From positions 139,678 through 203,677 of the forward strand of contig CBDETN010000023.1 of NCBI GenBank assembly GCA_965242915.1: a stretch of DNA of 64,000 nucleotides, written 5' to 3'. The DNA is from CAJXII01 sp965242915 (lineage in GTDB: Bacteria; Campylobacterota; Campylobacteria; Campylobacterales; Arcobacteraceae). The translations under genes were made by a program, and so were the position numbers. Below the pieces are notes generated by a model, which was not told the origin of the DNA, searched no databases, and was given only the letters and a program-made list of their open reading frames with translations. The first letter of the stretch is position 1, and each line of letters opens with the position of its first letter. Shown piece after piece: positions 8,511 to 16,563 of this stretch.

Positions 8511-8574
8511 AAATTTTGGTGTCGCAGTAGATAATACTTTTAGTTAATAAAAGATTATCCTGCAACCAAAATTT
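8511..8574. terminator. long hairpin between convergent small genes
   Basis: AAATTTTGGT at 8511-8520 pairs with ACCAAAATTT at 8565-8574. Inside it, GCAGTAGATAAT pairs with ATTATCCTGC, leaving a loop of about 20 nt. Runs of A and T on both sides make it a plausible bidirectional terminator for the facing genes, though the stem is longer than needed for that. Confidence 0.55.
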
Positions 8575-8582
8575 ATTATATA

Positions 8583-8741
8583 CTATATCTCTTGGTTAGT
8601 AGAAGTGTCAGAAAGCATCTGTCTCTCTTCTTCAGTTTCATCGTTCTTCTTAGCTTGCTTTTTCTTAAGCTTTTCTTCTTTTTTCTTCTGTTTTTCCAGC
8701 TCACGAGCCCGTTTTTCATAATTGTAGTTTGTTTTAGCCAT
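8583..8741 (-). CDS. small Lys/Glu-rich protein, 52 aa
   Basis: The protein starts MAKTNYNYEKRARELEKQKK and continues as an almost uninterrupted charged helix (KKKEEKLKKKQAKK), then an acidic tail. It belongs to a widespread group of short 'MAKTNYNYEKR' proteins of unknown function. A GGACTAAT stretch upstream gives a weak ribosome-binding site. It converges on the 33-aa basic gene across a long hairpin. The context beside a cold-shock gene hints at a stress role, which is inference only. Confidence 0.6.
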   Translation of the reverse strand: MAKTNYNYEKRARELEKQKKKEEKLKKKQAKKNDETEEERQMLSDTSTNQEI

Positions 8742-9126
8742 TATTAGTCCTATTATTTTATATTTATAAATTGTAGTGTAATTAAAAATTTAATCTTTTA
8801 TACTTAAAAATATTTATCCAAGTAAAGATGCAGTATAACGAAGCTATATAACATTCAATCTTAATTAGGTCTATATTTTATATCAAGTCAAATAAAATAC
8901 AAAAATAGATAATTAAATTTATAATGATATTTCTATGGATTTTTATATTACATTTTTTGTATAATTTAGCTATACTGCTGTCAATGAAAGATGATTTTGG
9001 TTACATCTTTAGTCTGCTTTGTATTGATAACTCCTTGTTAACAGTAAAACTCACCTAAAAGTCAAACTTATTATTAGATTTTCGACCACCATTGAAATAT
9101 GGTGTATTAAACACAAAGGATTCTCA
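8742..9126. other. cold-shock gene upstream region, no gene seen
   Basis: This AT-rich non-coding stretch separates the small minus-strand gene from cspA. The last ~120 bp could be a long 5' leader as in other cold-shock genes, but I cannot place a promoter with confidence. No open frame with a ribosome-binding site was seen. Confidence 0.4.
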
Positions 9127-9345
9127 ATGGCAGAATTAGTAAATGGAACAGTTAAATGGTTCAACAGCGAAAAAGGTTTCGGATTTATCGAACAAGAAAA
9201 TGGTGGTAAAGATGTATTTGTACATTTCCGTAATATTAATAGCAATGGTAACGAACGTACTTCATTAAATGATGGTCAAAAAGTTACTTTCGTAATTACT
9301 GAAGGTGACAAAGGTCTTCAAGCAGAAAACGTTACAGGTCTGTAA
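9127..9345 (+). CDS. cspA: cold-shock protein, CspA family
   Basis: A 72-residue single cold-shock domain, the usual family length. RNP1 is KGFGFIEQ (about residues 17-24) and RNP2 is VFVHF (about 31-35), which stack on single-stranded RNA and DNA. The opening is the standard G-T-V-K-W-F-N strand. Proteins of this family melt RNA structures and act as RNA chaperones during cold shock or growth transitions. AAAGGA lies 6 bp before the ATG, and a clear hairpin follows the stop. The family has many paralogues, so the symbol marks the family rather than strict orthology. Confidence 0.93.
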   Translation: MAELVNGTVKWFNSEKGFGFIEQENGGKDVFVHFRNINSNGNERTSLNDGQKVTFVITEGDKGLQAENVTGL

Positions 9346-9355
9346 TATTTTTCTA

Positions 9356-9375
9356 TGAGCAGATTTTTCTGCTCA
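9356..9375 (+). terminator. hairpin terminator after cspA
   Basis: TGAGCAGA and TCTGCTCA form a perfect 8-bp stem around a TTTT loop, 11 bp after the cspA stop. The tract after it is only moderately T-rich. Confidence 0.65.
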
Positions 9376-9486
9376 ATATTCTTCAAATAACTTCTTATTA
9401 AAATTCTCTACCTTAAACTTTAGAATAATCAAAATTTAGACTTAATAAAATATATGTAAAGTAAATATGTAAACTTATAGATATAC

Positions 9487-9515
9487 TTGACACTTTTATA
9501 TTATTAAGCTATTAT
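9487..9515 (+). promoter_or_regulatory. sigma70-like promoter for the Fic gene
   Basis: TTGACA at 9487-9492 and TATTAT at 9510-9515 are separated by exactly 17 bp. Transcription would start at about 9522, which is the A of the first ATG of the Fic frame. The message could therefore be leaderless. Confidence 0.5.
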
Positions 9516-9521
9516 TTGAGT

Positions 9522-10424
9522 ATGAATAATATATCATATAAACATAAAATAATTAAACTTTTAGAATATTACAGATATTCAACTAAATTAGCCCAAGCTT
9601 TAGATACAAGCAGAATGAGTATATTAAATTGGCAAGATGATAATTATAATATATCTAAAGATAACCAAAGCAAGATAGATTCGCTTTTTTATTCAAAAAT
9701 TATAATACCAAATATTACACAAGATGATATTTTAGAAGAACAAGATAAATTAACTAAAATGACAGCATTAAAAATTAAGAATTATCTTTTAAATAAAGAT
9801 ATAAATAATCGTATCACTTTACAAAATGCACAAGGTTCGTTAGAGATAGAAACAGGTACAAGTGAACATGAATTTAATCAGATTATTCAAAATACAATTA
9901 TAGAAAAGAATATTGAAAAACAAAAAGTTTTAGAAGTTAATAATTTATATAATTTAACTAAAAAAATTATCAATGAATCTTTTGAAAATAAGTCTTTGAG
10001 TATTGAAAAGATTAAAAATTGGCACTTTATACTTATGCAAGGTATAAGAGAAGATGCAGGGGAATTTTCTGAGTATCAAAGAGTAATACCAAATGTAAAA
10101 GTTGCACTTACTCATCCTGATGATATTAAAGAAGAGTTAAGTTTATGGGTTGAGAAGTATAGTAAAATAAAAACTATTAAAGATATCGCATCTGCTCATA
10201 TTGATTTTGAGATGATTCATCCGTTTGGTGATGGAAATGGAAGAATTGGTAGATTGATAATGACTTATCAATTAGTTTTAAATGGATATTTACCTACTTT
10301 GATTGATATGTCAAATAAGAATTTTTACTATGAGAGTTTGAATTATGCAAACAGTGATAATAATATGCCATTAGAATATTTTATCATATATGCTATTTTA
10401 AAAATGCAAAAATTGGTTTGGTGA
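9522..10424 (+). CDS. Fic-domain protein (probable AMP transferase)
   Basis: The C-terminal half holds a complete Fic motif, HPFGDGNGRIGR, at about residues 228-239. The catalytic His and the phosphate-binding Asp/Gly/Asn/Gly/Arg are intact, so nucleotide transfer (usually AMP onto a target hydroxyl) is predicted. Residues ~107-116 (SLEIETG) resemble the inhibitory helix of class II Fic proteins, where a Glu blocks ATP. The N-terminal ~60 residues look like a small helix-turn-helix (RMSILNWQDDNY). A TTG two codons upstream could also start the frame, but the promoter places the transcript start at the ATG. No partner gene lies nearby. Confidence 0.88.
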   Translation: MNNISYKHKIIKLLEYYRYSTKLAQALDTSRMSILNWQDDNYNISKDNQSKIDSLFYSKIIIPNITQDDILEEQDKLTKMTALKIKNYLLNKDINNRITLQNAQGSLEIETGTSEHEFNQIIQNTIIEKNIEKQKVLEVNNLYNLTKKIINESFENKSLSIEKIKNWHFILMQGIREDAGEFSEYQRVIPNVKVALTHPDDIKEELSLWVEKYSKIKTIKDIASAHIDFEMIHPFGDGNGRIGRLIMTYQLVLNGYLPTLIDMSNKNFYYESLNYANSDNNMPLEYFIIYAILKMQKLVW

Positions 10425-10427
10425 GTA

Positions 10428-11291
10428 TTAAGAGTTTCGTAAACTTTCATACTCGCTAGGTATCAAATAATCCTCAGCTTTAATCAAATCATCATAAAAA
10501 CCATGTTCAAAACCTAAACTATAAAGTTTATTTAGTGCTTTAAATTGTAGCTCTGACAATTCTATTGAATCATCATTTGCATAAAGTCCAAGGTATGTTT
10601 GAAGAGTATCGTGGTCAACTCTTATTAAATCTCGCTCGATTAGCATTTTGGATAATAAAAGTTTATTTTTATTTGCTACTTTAACAGCTTTGATTAAAGT
10701 GTTTTCATAATCAATTGCTTTGTTTAAAGGGATGCTTCTTCTTAAACACATTCCTCCAAGCGGAAGTGGTAAATCTTTTCCAACTAATTCTTGCCAAATA
10801 TCCCAAAGTTCATTCTCAACTTCAAGTTTTTTATCATAAGTCAAGATTGATTCATGAATTAAAACTCCCGCATCAACCGTTCCATCTAAAACAGCACCTT
10901 CAATATCTAAAAAGTTCATATATGTGATTCTAGCCTCTGGATATTTTATTTTGAAAAGCAGGGCATTTGTAGTATATTTTCCACTAAGTGCAACTTTGAA
11001 ATTTCTTTTTAATTTTTTATCTTTAAGTTTTACCAGTTTTGGACCATAACCATCTCCAAAACTTACAGCAGTTTTTAGCAACGCAAAATCATTTTTTACA
11101 AAAGGATACAAAGCAAAACTAATTGCACAAATATCATATTCTCCTTTTAAAGTTGCTTGATTTAATGTTTCTATATCAAGTGCCAGATTGTCAAACTCTG
11201 TTCCTTTTAAATTAACCCAGCCAAATTTAATCGCATAGTACATAAAAATATCATCCGCATCAGGAGAGTGTGCTACTACAATTTTGTTCAA
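10428..11291 (-). CDS. mqnD: 1,4-dihydroxy-6-naphthoate synthase
   Basis: The 287-aa protein fits the MqnD family of the futalosine menaquinone pathway, which converts cyclic dehypoxanthine futalosine to 1,4-dihydroxy-6-naphthoate. Diagnostic segments are the N-terminal HSPDADDIFMYYA, a periplasmic-binding-protein-like fold, the IHES stretch at about residue 146 with the expected catalytic His, and LPLPLGGMCLRR near residue 175. No export signal is visible, so it is cytosolic. It converges on the Fic gene with a 3-bp gap. The radical-SAM partner mqnC is at 48126-49178, so the pathway is dispersed, as is usual in Campylobacterota. Confidence 0.88.
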   Translation of the reverse strand: MNKIVVAHSPDADDIFMYYAIKFGWVNLKGTEFDNLALDIETLNQATLKGEYDICAISFALYPFVKNDFALLKTAVSFGDGYGPKLVKLKDKKLKRNFKVALSGKYTTNALLFKIKYPEARITYMNFLDIEGAVLDGTVDAGVLIHESILTYDKKLEVENELWDIWQELVGKDLPLPLGGMCLRRSIPLNKAIDYENTLIKAVKVANKNKLLLSKMLIERDLIRVDHDTLQTYLGLYANDDSIELSELQFKALNKLYSLGFEHGFYDDLIKAEDYLIPSEYESLRNS

Positions 11292-11425
11292 TTCTTTATC
11301 CTTATTTTTAGTGGTTTGATTATATCATTATTAAGTTATTATAAACTTATTTTCTCGTAAAGACCATAATATTAGTTATACTAAGTAATAATTACATATA
11401 ATGAAAATAAATAAATTAGGAGACT

Positions 11426-13849
11426 ATGCAAATGTTTAAAAATGTAAAAATAGGTACTAAGATAAGTATTGGTTTTGGAATTATTACATTATTATTGGTA
11501 CTACTGGTATCTATAACAATTATGCAAGTTAAAAAAGCAAGTGATATTACAGACCGTGTATTAGATTTACGAGTACCTACAGCGATGTCAAGTTTAGAAA
11601 TGATTAATGGGATGAACCATTCTTTAGCAGCATTAAGAGGCTGGATTATTTTAGGTAAAGATAAGTTTAAAGATGAGAGAAATGCTGCATGGAGTAAAGA
11701 GATAGAACCAGCATTAGCCAAAATGACCAAGTTTTCTCAAAACTGGACAAATCCAGATAATATTGAAAGACTTAAGAAAATCACTTTATATATTAAGGAC
11801 TTTAAAAAATATCAAAAAGAGATAGAAGATATTGCACATGATATCAATAATCAACCAGCCCTTAAAATATTATTTAAAGATGCAGCACCACAAGCAAGTG
11901 TTCTTGTTTCTAATATTACAAAAATGATTGATATAGAATTAAAACAACCTTCAACTCCTCAAAGAAAAGCCTTATTAGGTATGATGGCAGATGTTCGAGG
12001 AACAACAGATTTAGGTTTGGCAAATATACGAGCTTACCTGTTATCAGGTGATGAGAAGTTTAAGAAACTATTTGATAAGTTTTGGGCAAAAAATGCAAGA
12101 AGATTTGCTGATTTAACTGCACAATCAAAACTTTTAACTCCAGCCCAGAAAAAAGCATTTAATAAATTCTCAGAAGCTAGAAAAATCTTTAATCCCCTAC
12201 CTCCAAAAATGTTTAAAATAAGAGCTGGTGATGAATGGAATATAGCAAATAAATGGTTAGGTACAAAAGCTGCTCCAACTGCATTTAAAATTAAAACAGA
12301 ACTAGATGCAATGATATCAAATCAGAAAAAACTAATGCAAAAAGATATAGATAAAGCAGGAAGCAGTATCAATTTTTTAATAACACTTGAGTGGATTTTT
12401 CTAATAGTTGGCGTTATTTTATCTCTTATAATTTCAATTATAATGAGAAGGACTATTATTTCATTGTTAAATAATTTCCAAGTAGGTTTACTTGACTTTT
12501 TCAAATATCTAAACCGCGAGAAATCTGAAGTAACTATATTAGATGATAGTTCTAGTGATGAATTTGGACTTATGTCAAAAGTTGTAAATGAAAATATCAA
12601 TAAAACAAAAATACGTATTGAAGACGATAAAAAATTTATAGATGATACGCAAGCTGTAATGAATAAGCTTGCACATGGATGGTTCTCTCAGCATATAGAA
12701 GCTAATACTTCTAATCCTAATTTATCAGAGTTAAAAACAACAATTAATTCAGCTTTGACAGGATTAAAAGATAATTTTAATAATATGAATAATATATTAG
12801 AACAATATGTAAATTATGACTATAGACATGATGTAAAAATAGAAGGTATTGAAAAAGGTGGAGTTTTTGATAAGTTGATAATTAATATAGGTAGCTTAAG
12901 AAGTGCTATTAATATAATGCTTATTGAAAATAAAGAAAATGGTCTAACATTGGATTTGAGTAGTGATATATTACTTGAAAATGTAGATAAATTAAACAGC
13001 AACTCAAATGCAGCAGCAGCTTCATTGGAAGAAACATCAGCAGCTCTTGAAGAGATTACAAGTATTATTTCAAGCAATACAAATAATGTAATACAAATGT
13101 CACAATTTGCCTCACAAGTAACAGCATCTGCTAATGAAGGTCAAAAATTGGCAAATCAAACTACAACAGCAATGAATGAGATAGATGAGCAGGTAAATGC
13201 AATTAATGATGCGATTAGTGTCATTGACCAAATAGCATTTCAAACAAATATTTTATCTCTAAACGCAGCGGTTGAAGCAGCAACAGCGGGAGAAGCGGGG
13301 AAAGGTTTTGCAGTAGTTGCTCAAGAGGTTAGAAATCTGGCATCAAGAAGTGCGGAAGCTGCAAATGAGATTAAATCTTTAGTTGAAAATGCTACAAGTA
13401 AAGCTAATGAGGGTAAAGTTATTTCTGATAAGATGATAGAAGGATATACAGGATTAAATGAAAATATTTCTAAAACTATTGAGCTTATTAATGATGTGGA
13501 ATCTGCTTCAAAAGAACAACAATTAGGGATTGAACAAATTAATGATGCAGTTGCTCAACTTGATCAACAAACTCAACAAAATGCCTCTATAGCTTCACAA
13601 ACTCATGATATAGCAGTTCAAACAGATACAATAGCCAAATTAGTTGTATCGAGTGCAAATGAAAAAGAGTTTATAGGTAAAGATAGTGTTAAAGCTAAGG
13701 ATATGGGAACTCAACAACAAATTTTAGATAATACTCCAATACAATCTACAAAATCAGTTGATAAATCTGAAGTAACAGCACAGAAAAAAGCTGAACCGGT
13801 ACCACAAGTTACTACAAATAATGATGCAGATGAATGGGAGAGTTTTTAA
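11426..13849 (+). CDS. methyl-accepting chemotaxis protein
   Basis: An 807-aa transmembrane chemoreceptor. TM1 spans about residues 12-32, a helical periplasmic sensor domain covers about 33-312, and TM2 about 315-337. A HAMP-like segment, a long coiled coil and the highly conserved signalling tip (AAVEAATAGEAGKGFAVVAQ, near residue 613-632) follow. The tip binds CheA and CheW. The C-terminus ends DEWESF, which fits the xWxxF pentapeptide that tethers CheR or CheB on some receptors. AGGAG lies 4 bp before the ATG used. The ligand cannot be inferred. No che genes are adjacent. Confidence 0.93.
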   Translation: MQMFKNVKIGTKISIGFGIITLLLVLLVSITIMQVKKASDITDRVLDLRVPTAMSSLEMINGMNHSLAALRGWIILGKDKFKDERNAAWSKEIEPALAKMTKFSQNWTNPDNIERLKKITLYIKDFKKYQKEIEDIAHDINNQPALKILFKDAAPQASVLVSNITKMIDIELKQPSTPQRKALLGMMADVRGTTDLGLANIRAYLLSGDEKFKKLFDKFWAKNARRFADLTAQSKLLTPAQKKAFNKFSEARKIFNPLPPKMFKIRAGDEWNIANKWLGTKAAPTAFKIKTELDAMISNQKKLMQKDIDKAGSSINFLITLEWIFLIVGVILSLIISIIMRRTIISLLNNFQVGLLDFFKYLNREKSEVTILDDSSSDEFGLMSKVVNENINKTKIRIEDDKKFIDDTQAVMNKLAHGWFSQHIEANTSNPNLSELKTTINSALTGLKDNFNNMNNILEQYVNYDYRHDVKIEGIEKGGVFDKLIINIGSLRSAINIMLIENKENGLTLDLSSDILLENVDKLNSNSNAAAASLEETSAALEEITSIISSNTNNVIQMSQFASQVTASANEGQKLANQTTTAMNEIDEQVNAINDAISVIDQIAFQTNILSLNAAVEAATAGEAGKGFAVVAQEVRNLASRSAEAANEIKSLVENATSKANEGKVISDKMIEGYTGLNENISKTIELINDVESASKEQQLGIEQINDAVAQLDQQTQQNASIASQTHDIAVQTDTIAKLVVSSANEKEFIGKDSVKAKDMGTQQQILDNTPIQSTKSVDKSEVTAQKKAEPVPQVTTNNDADEWESF

Positions 13850-13940
13850 ACTCTTCCCTTTGGTGATTAGTGTAGTATTATATAATAATATCATTATTAA
13901 ACTTTGGATATAATATTGGATAAATTTATAGGGGTTTATC

Positions 13941-14258
13941 ATTTTACACAACCATTTACTTCAACAAAAATTATTAGCAGAACAAAGTTTAAATAATATT
14001 TATGACTCTTTACCTCTTGACATTGTTGGTACATTGGATAATATGGCTCACAGTATTGCTATAAAAGAGCGACTAGACCCTATGGATGTAAAAACTAGAA
14101 TGGTCACTAATATAAATAAGCTTACTCAAAATCAAGCTGAATTTCTTGTAGCCAGCATGTCAATTCTAATTGATAGATCTACTCAACACAATGAAACTAT
14201 TGATGATAAAAATACCAAAAAAGAGTTTATCTCTTTTTTAATAAGTCTTTATTACTAG
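13941..14258 (+). CDS. hypothetical protein; apparent non-canonical start
   Basis: The only ordinary start in this frame is TTG at 14034, yet the 31 codons upstream read as convincing protein (HNHLLQQKLLAEQSLNNIYD) and the frame is open back to a TAG at about 13929. No ATG, GTG or TTG occurs in that stretch. A strong AGGGG lies just before ATC/ATT at 13938-13943. An ATT or ATC start is therefore possible; alternatively the gene starts at the TTG. The product (about 75-105 aa) is soluble and helical, with no recognised family. The next gene starts 10 bp downstream. Confidence 0.45.
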   Translation: MLHNHLLQQKLLAEQSLNNIYDSLPLDIVGTLDNMAHSIAIKERLDPMDVKTRMVTNINKLTQNQAEFLVASMSILIDRSTQHNETIDDKNTKKEFISFLISLYY

Positions 14259-14267
14259 AAATAATTT

Positions 14268-14777
14268 ATGATTTTAAATGTATCAAAAATAAAAACAGAA
14301 GCTTTGCTTTTATTTTGTAGAGATTTAATAGATGCTTACGCACAAACTGATAATATTTTTAATATAGATGATGAAATAAAAGTTTATGTCAATGATACCA
14401 TTGTACAACTACAAAAAGCCATAAATCAAATAGTACAACCACAGCAATATTATATAGATAACTCTAGAAATACTAGAATAAGATCAATTTTAAAATCATA
14501 TGAATACATAAATAGATCTATCTCTGCACATTTATCTCCAGGGCAGCGCTTTAACCCTGCTATGTTGTGTTTTTCTTTGCTTACTACTTGGTTTGCTGAG
14601 TTTAGATATGAAAGCCAATCAAAAATATTTATATATTTTACTATTTATCCTTATGGTAATATTTATGATAAATTACTTTTAAATCTTACAAATGATGAAT
14701 ATAAAGCTTTAAATATATCTATGATACAAATTGCGGAAGATGTTATGATAAAGCTGCATAGGTATAGATTCACATAA
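14268..14777 (+). CDS. hypothetical protein, 169 aa
   Basis: No family is recognised. The N-terminal half is predicted helical and soluble (residues ~1-65). The second half contains aromatic-rich segments (MLCFSLLTTWFAEFRY and IFIYFTIYPYGNIYD) that look like a buried core rather than a clean membrane span. It follows the previous small gene by 10 bp, so the two probably form an operon. It is the last gene before the 16-bp repeat that opens the accessory island. Confidence 0.55.
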   Translation: MILNVSKIKTEALLLFCRDLIDAYAQTDNIFNIDDEIKVYVNDTIVQLQKAINQIVQPQQYYIDNSRNTRIRSILKSYEYINRSISAHLSPGQRFNPAMLCFSLLTTWFAEFRYESQSKIFIYFTIYPYGNIYDKLLLNLTNDEYKALNISMIQIAEDVMIKLHRYRFT

Positions 14778-14800
14778 ATTCATTGCTATGACAACTGTGT

Positions 14801-14816
14801 TGTTAATATTTCATTA
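14801..14816. repeat. left island repeat (putative attL)
   Basis: TGTTAATATTTCATTA, identical to 22277-22292. It lies 23 bp after the stop of the 169-aa gene, so insertion did not break that gene. Confidence 0.55.
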
Positions 14817-15189
14817 GAATAGTGTGTAGCTGAATATACAAACAATACAGTAAAATTGGTACTTTATAGCATTTTCTACTTTTCTAAAAGACCAATTTAT
14901 GTAAAAACTGTGTACATAACTGACACAAAACTGACACAAAATAATATCTTCAATAGTATAAATATAAATTTATTATTTTCTCTAATAGATTTTTTTTAAG
15001 TTGTTTTGTTTATTTCATTAGTTATTGCTATAGATCCATGAGTGATACAATTATAATTAACATTTTATAAGTAGTATTATAGAACAAAAAACCAAAAATA
15101 TTTATCTTATTATTTTTTAGCAACTCTGATTAGGTAAAAAAAGCAATACCAAAATGCAATTTTGCAAAAATTTATTTTTAACCACTCAA
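14817..15189. other. non-coding left end of the island
   Basis: No supported gene. Around 14921-14942 there is a tandem CTGACACAAAA repeat (twice), similar in flavour to the GTGTCA-type repeats at the rnpB-linked element and possibly recombinase-binding. The rest is low-complexity AT-rich sequence. Confidence 0.4.
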
Positions 15190-15217
15190 AAAATAGCTAG
15201 AATTAACTAGCTATTTT
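15190..15217 (-). terminator. hairpin at the end of the J-domain gene
   Basis: AAAATAGCTAG and CTAGCTATTTT form a perfect 11-bp stem with a 6-nt loop. It overlaps the last codons of the minus-strand J-domain frame and could terminate it. Confidence 0.6.
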
Positions 15218-15709
15218 ATATTTACCTTTACTCTTCAAAGTTTCACACCCATACTTAGATTTAATTTCACTCATAGATTTTTGTTTAGGATTTCTTCCTT
15301 TCATTTCTCCGTAGTACCACATCTTCTTTTTACTAGCCCATTTAAAATTTAGGTCTTTTAATTTATCTTTGATTATTTTTGTATCTCCACTTAACCAAAA
15401 GTAGCGAATAGCGATTGCTTTAGTAAACTTTCTTTAGTAAATCCAAGAGCCTATAACTTCTATTGTGATATTTTCATAGTGTAGTATTTGAGATATTATT
15501 TTTTCTAGTTCTATATCAAATTTTGTATCATTTGAGAAATATATTTTATTTTCTATAAGGTCATTATAGATTTTATTTAATATTTTAAACTCTTCATTAC
15601 TTCCACCTACATCAGGATGTAATATTTTAGCTAATCTTTTAAATGTAACTTTTGCTTCATTTATACCTGTAACTGTTTCAAATTCTCTTTTTATCTCTTC
15701 TTGTGTCAT
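15203..15709 (-). pseudogene. J-domain protein, interrupted by a 42-bp insert
   Basis: The first 91 codons encode a J-domain-like region with the hallmark HPD (KRLAKILHPDVGG, about residues 26-38) that stimulates Hsp70 ATPase. After GSWIY comes TAA. The frame resumes 14 codons later as WLSGDTKIIKDKLKDLNFKW, then MWYYGEMKG, which is the normal C-terminal part of this short J-protein family (GSWIW-LSG...). The insert is exactly 42 bp, so it keeps frame but supplies a stop. Without it the protein would be about 154 aa. A TTTACTAAAG direct repeat lies at the insertion edge. Confidence 0.8.
15398..15439. repeat. 42-bp insertion in the J-domain gene
   Basis: Plus-strand AAGTAGCGAATAGCGATTGC is nearly the same as 60114-60133 upstream of lolA (two differences), and the right half AGTAAACTTTCTTTAGTAAA resembles AGTAAAAAGTTTCTTCAGTAAA, where the lolA-side element ends. 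This looks like an internally deleted copy of that ~100-bp element. Confidence 0.6.
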
Positions 15710-15864
15710 ATTGTCCTACCTTTAAATTGTTTTGCCTTTTTTGAAGATTTTGAGGGTTTTTTCTTTCTCTTCTTATTTTTAAATTTTAAGAAGATTAAAA
15801 ACTTAACTCTTTTTCTTTTTATTAGGCTTTTGCCTCTTTCGTTAGTTTGTCGGGTTTTTTTCAA
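15706..15864 (-). CDS. possible small basic protein, 52 aa
   Basis: A TTG-initiated frame ends in TGA overlapping the ATG of the J-domain gene (ATGA coupling). The product is extremely basic (Arg/Lys runs such as KRKRVKFLIF and KNKKRKKKPSKSSKK). The stop/start overlap and position favour a real gene. The absence of a clear ribosome-binding site and the low complexity argue against. No function assigned. Confidence 0.3.
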   Translation of the reverse strand: MKKTRQTNERGKSLIKRKRVKFLIFLKFKNKKRKKKPSKSSKKAKQFKGRTI

Positions 15865-16191
15865 AGTGGAGTAGGATATATTTTTGTTTAGAATAAACTG
15901 TAATTTAAAATAAATTCATTTTAGTATCAATAAATAATATATAATAATGTAATGACTAAAAAGCCTGATGGACTAATGATAGAGGTGATTAAAAGTTTAA
16001 TAAAAAGAAAAAATATAGTTATGTTGATATTCTGATATGATAGTAAAAATTTGAAAATAAGAAGAGTAATTATCTATCATTGTAAATGATACCTTAATGT
16101 ATTTTATCGTGCTTTAGCACCACCTCGTAGAGTAGCCTTGATAGAAATGGAATTAAATTTATTTAATTGGAATGGATAGCAAGATTTAGCT
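15865..16191. other. gene-poor stretch in the island
   Basis: No supported gene. A 27-codon plus-strand frame from 15952 (MTKKPDGLMIEVIKSLI) reads like a real N-terminus but has no ribosome-binding site and stops at once. A small GTGC-TTTA-GCAC hairpin lies at about 16112. Probably a remnant region. Confidence 0.35.
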
Positions 16192-16563
16192 TCATCTAAC
16201 AACATCAACAGCACTAAAAATTTCATCTTTATATATTGGTTCAGAATAATTTTTTTTATCCAAATATTCGAATTCTCTTACAATACTATGCTCATCTAAA
16301 TGTAATCTTTGAATAATCTCATCGTATTTATAATTTATTATCTTAAGGCTCTCCAATGAAACAGAAGATTCAAGATGAATAGTAGCACAACCTTTTTGAG
16401 CACAGCCACAATATCCTTTAACAAAAAAATTATCTGCAATAAACTGAAAACTGATATTATCAATTCCCAAATTTTTTATAAAACTATATAAATAATTATG
16501 AAAAATTGGTAGTTTACTAATTGGTATGCTCATTTGTATATTTTGCTCTTTTATTGTAATCAT
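16192..16563 (-). CDS. hypothetical Cys-motif protein, 123 aa
   Basis: No family is recognised. The middle carries GYCGCAQKGCATIHL (about residues 51-65), with Cys spaced C-x-C-x4-C. With the neighbouring His this could bind a metal, or the cysteines could be structural. The rest is mixed alpha/beta and soluble. Its ATG overlaps the TGA of the upstream 274-aa gene (TGATG), so the two are translationally coupled and their products probably act together or are made in fixed ratio. Confidence 0.6.
   Translation of the reverse strand: MITIKEQNIQMSIPISKLPIFHNYLYSFIKNLGIDNISFQFIADNFFVKGYCGCAQKGCATIHLESSVSLESLKIINYKYDEIIQRLHLDEHSIVREFEYLDKKNYSEPIYKDEIFSAVDVVR

Noticed and set aside
15952..16035. 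27-aa frame in the island (MTKKPDGLMIEV)
   Set aside because: No ribosome-binding site and no continuation; treated as remnant or chance.
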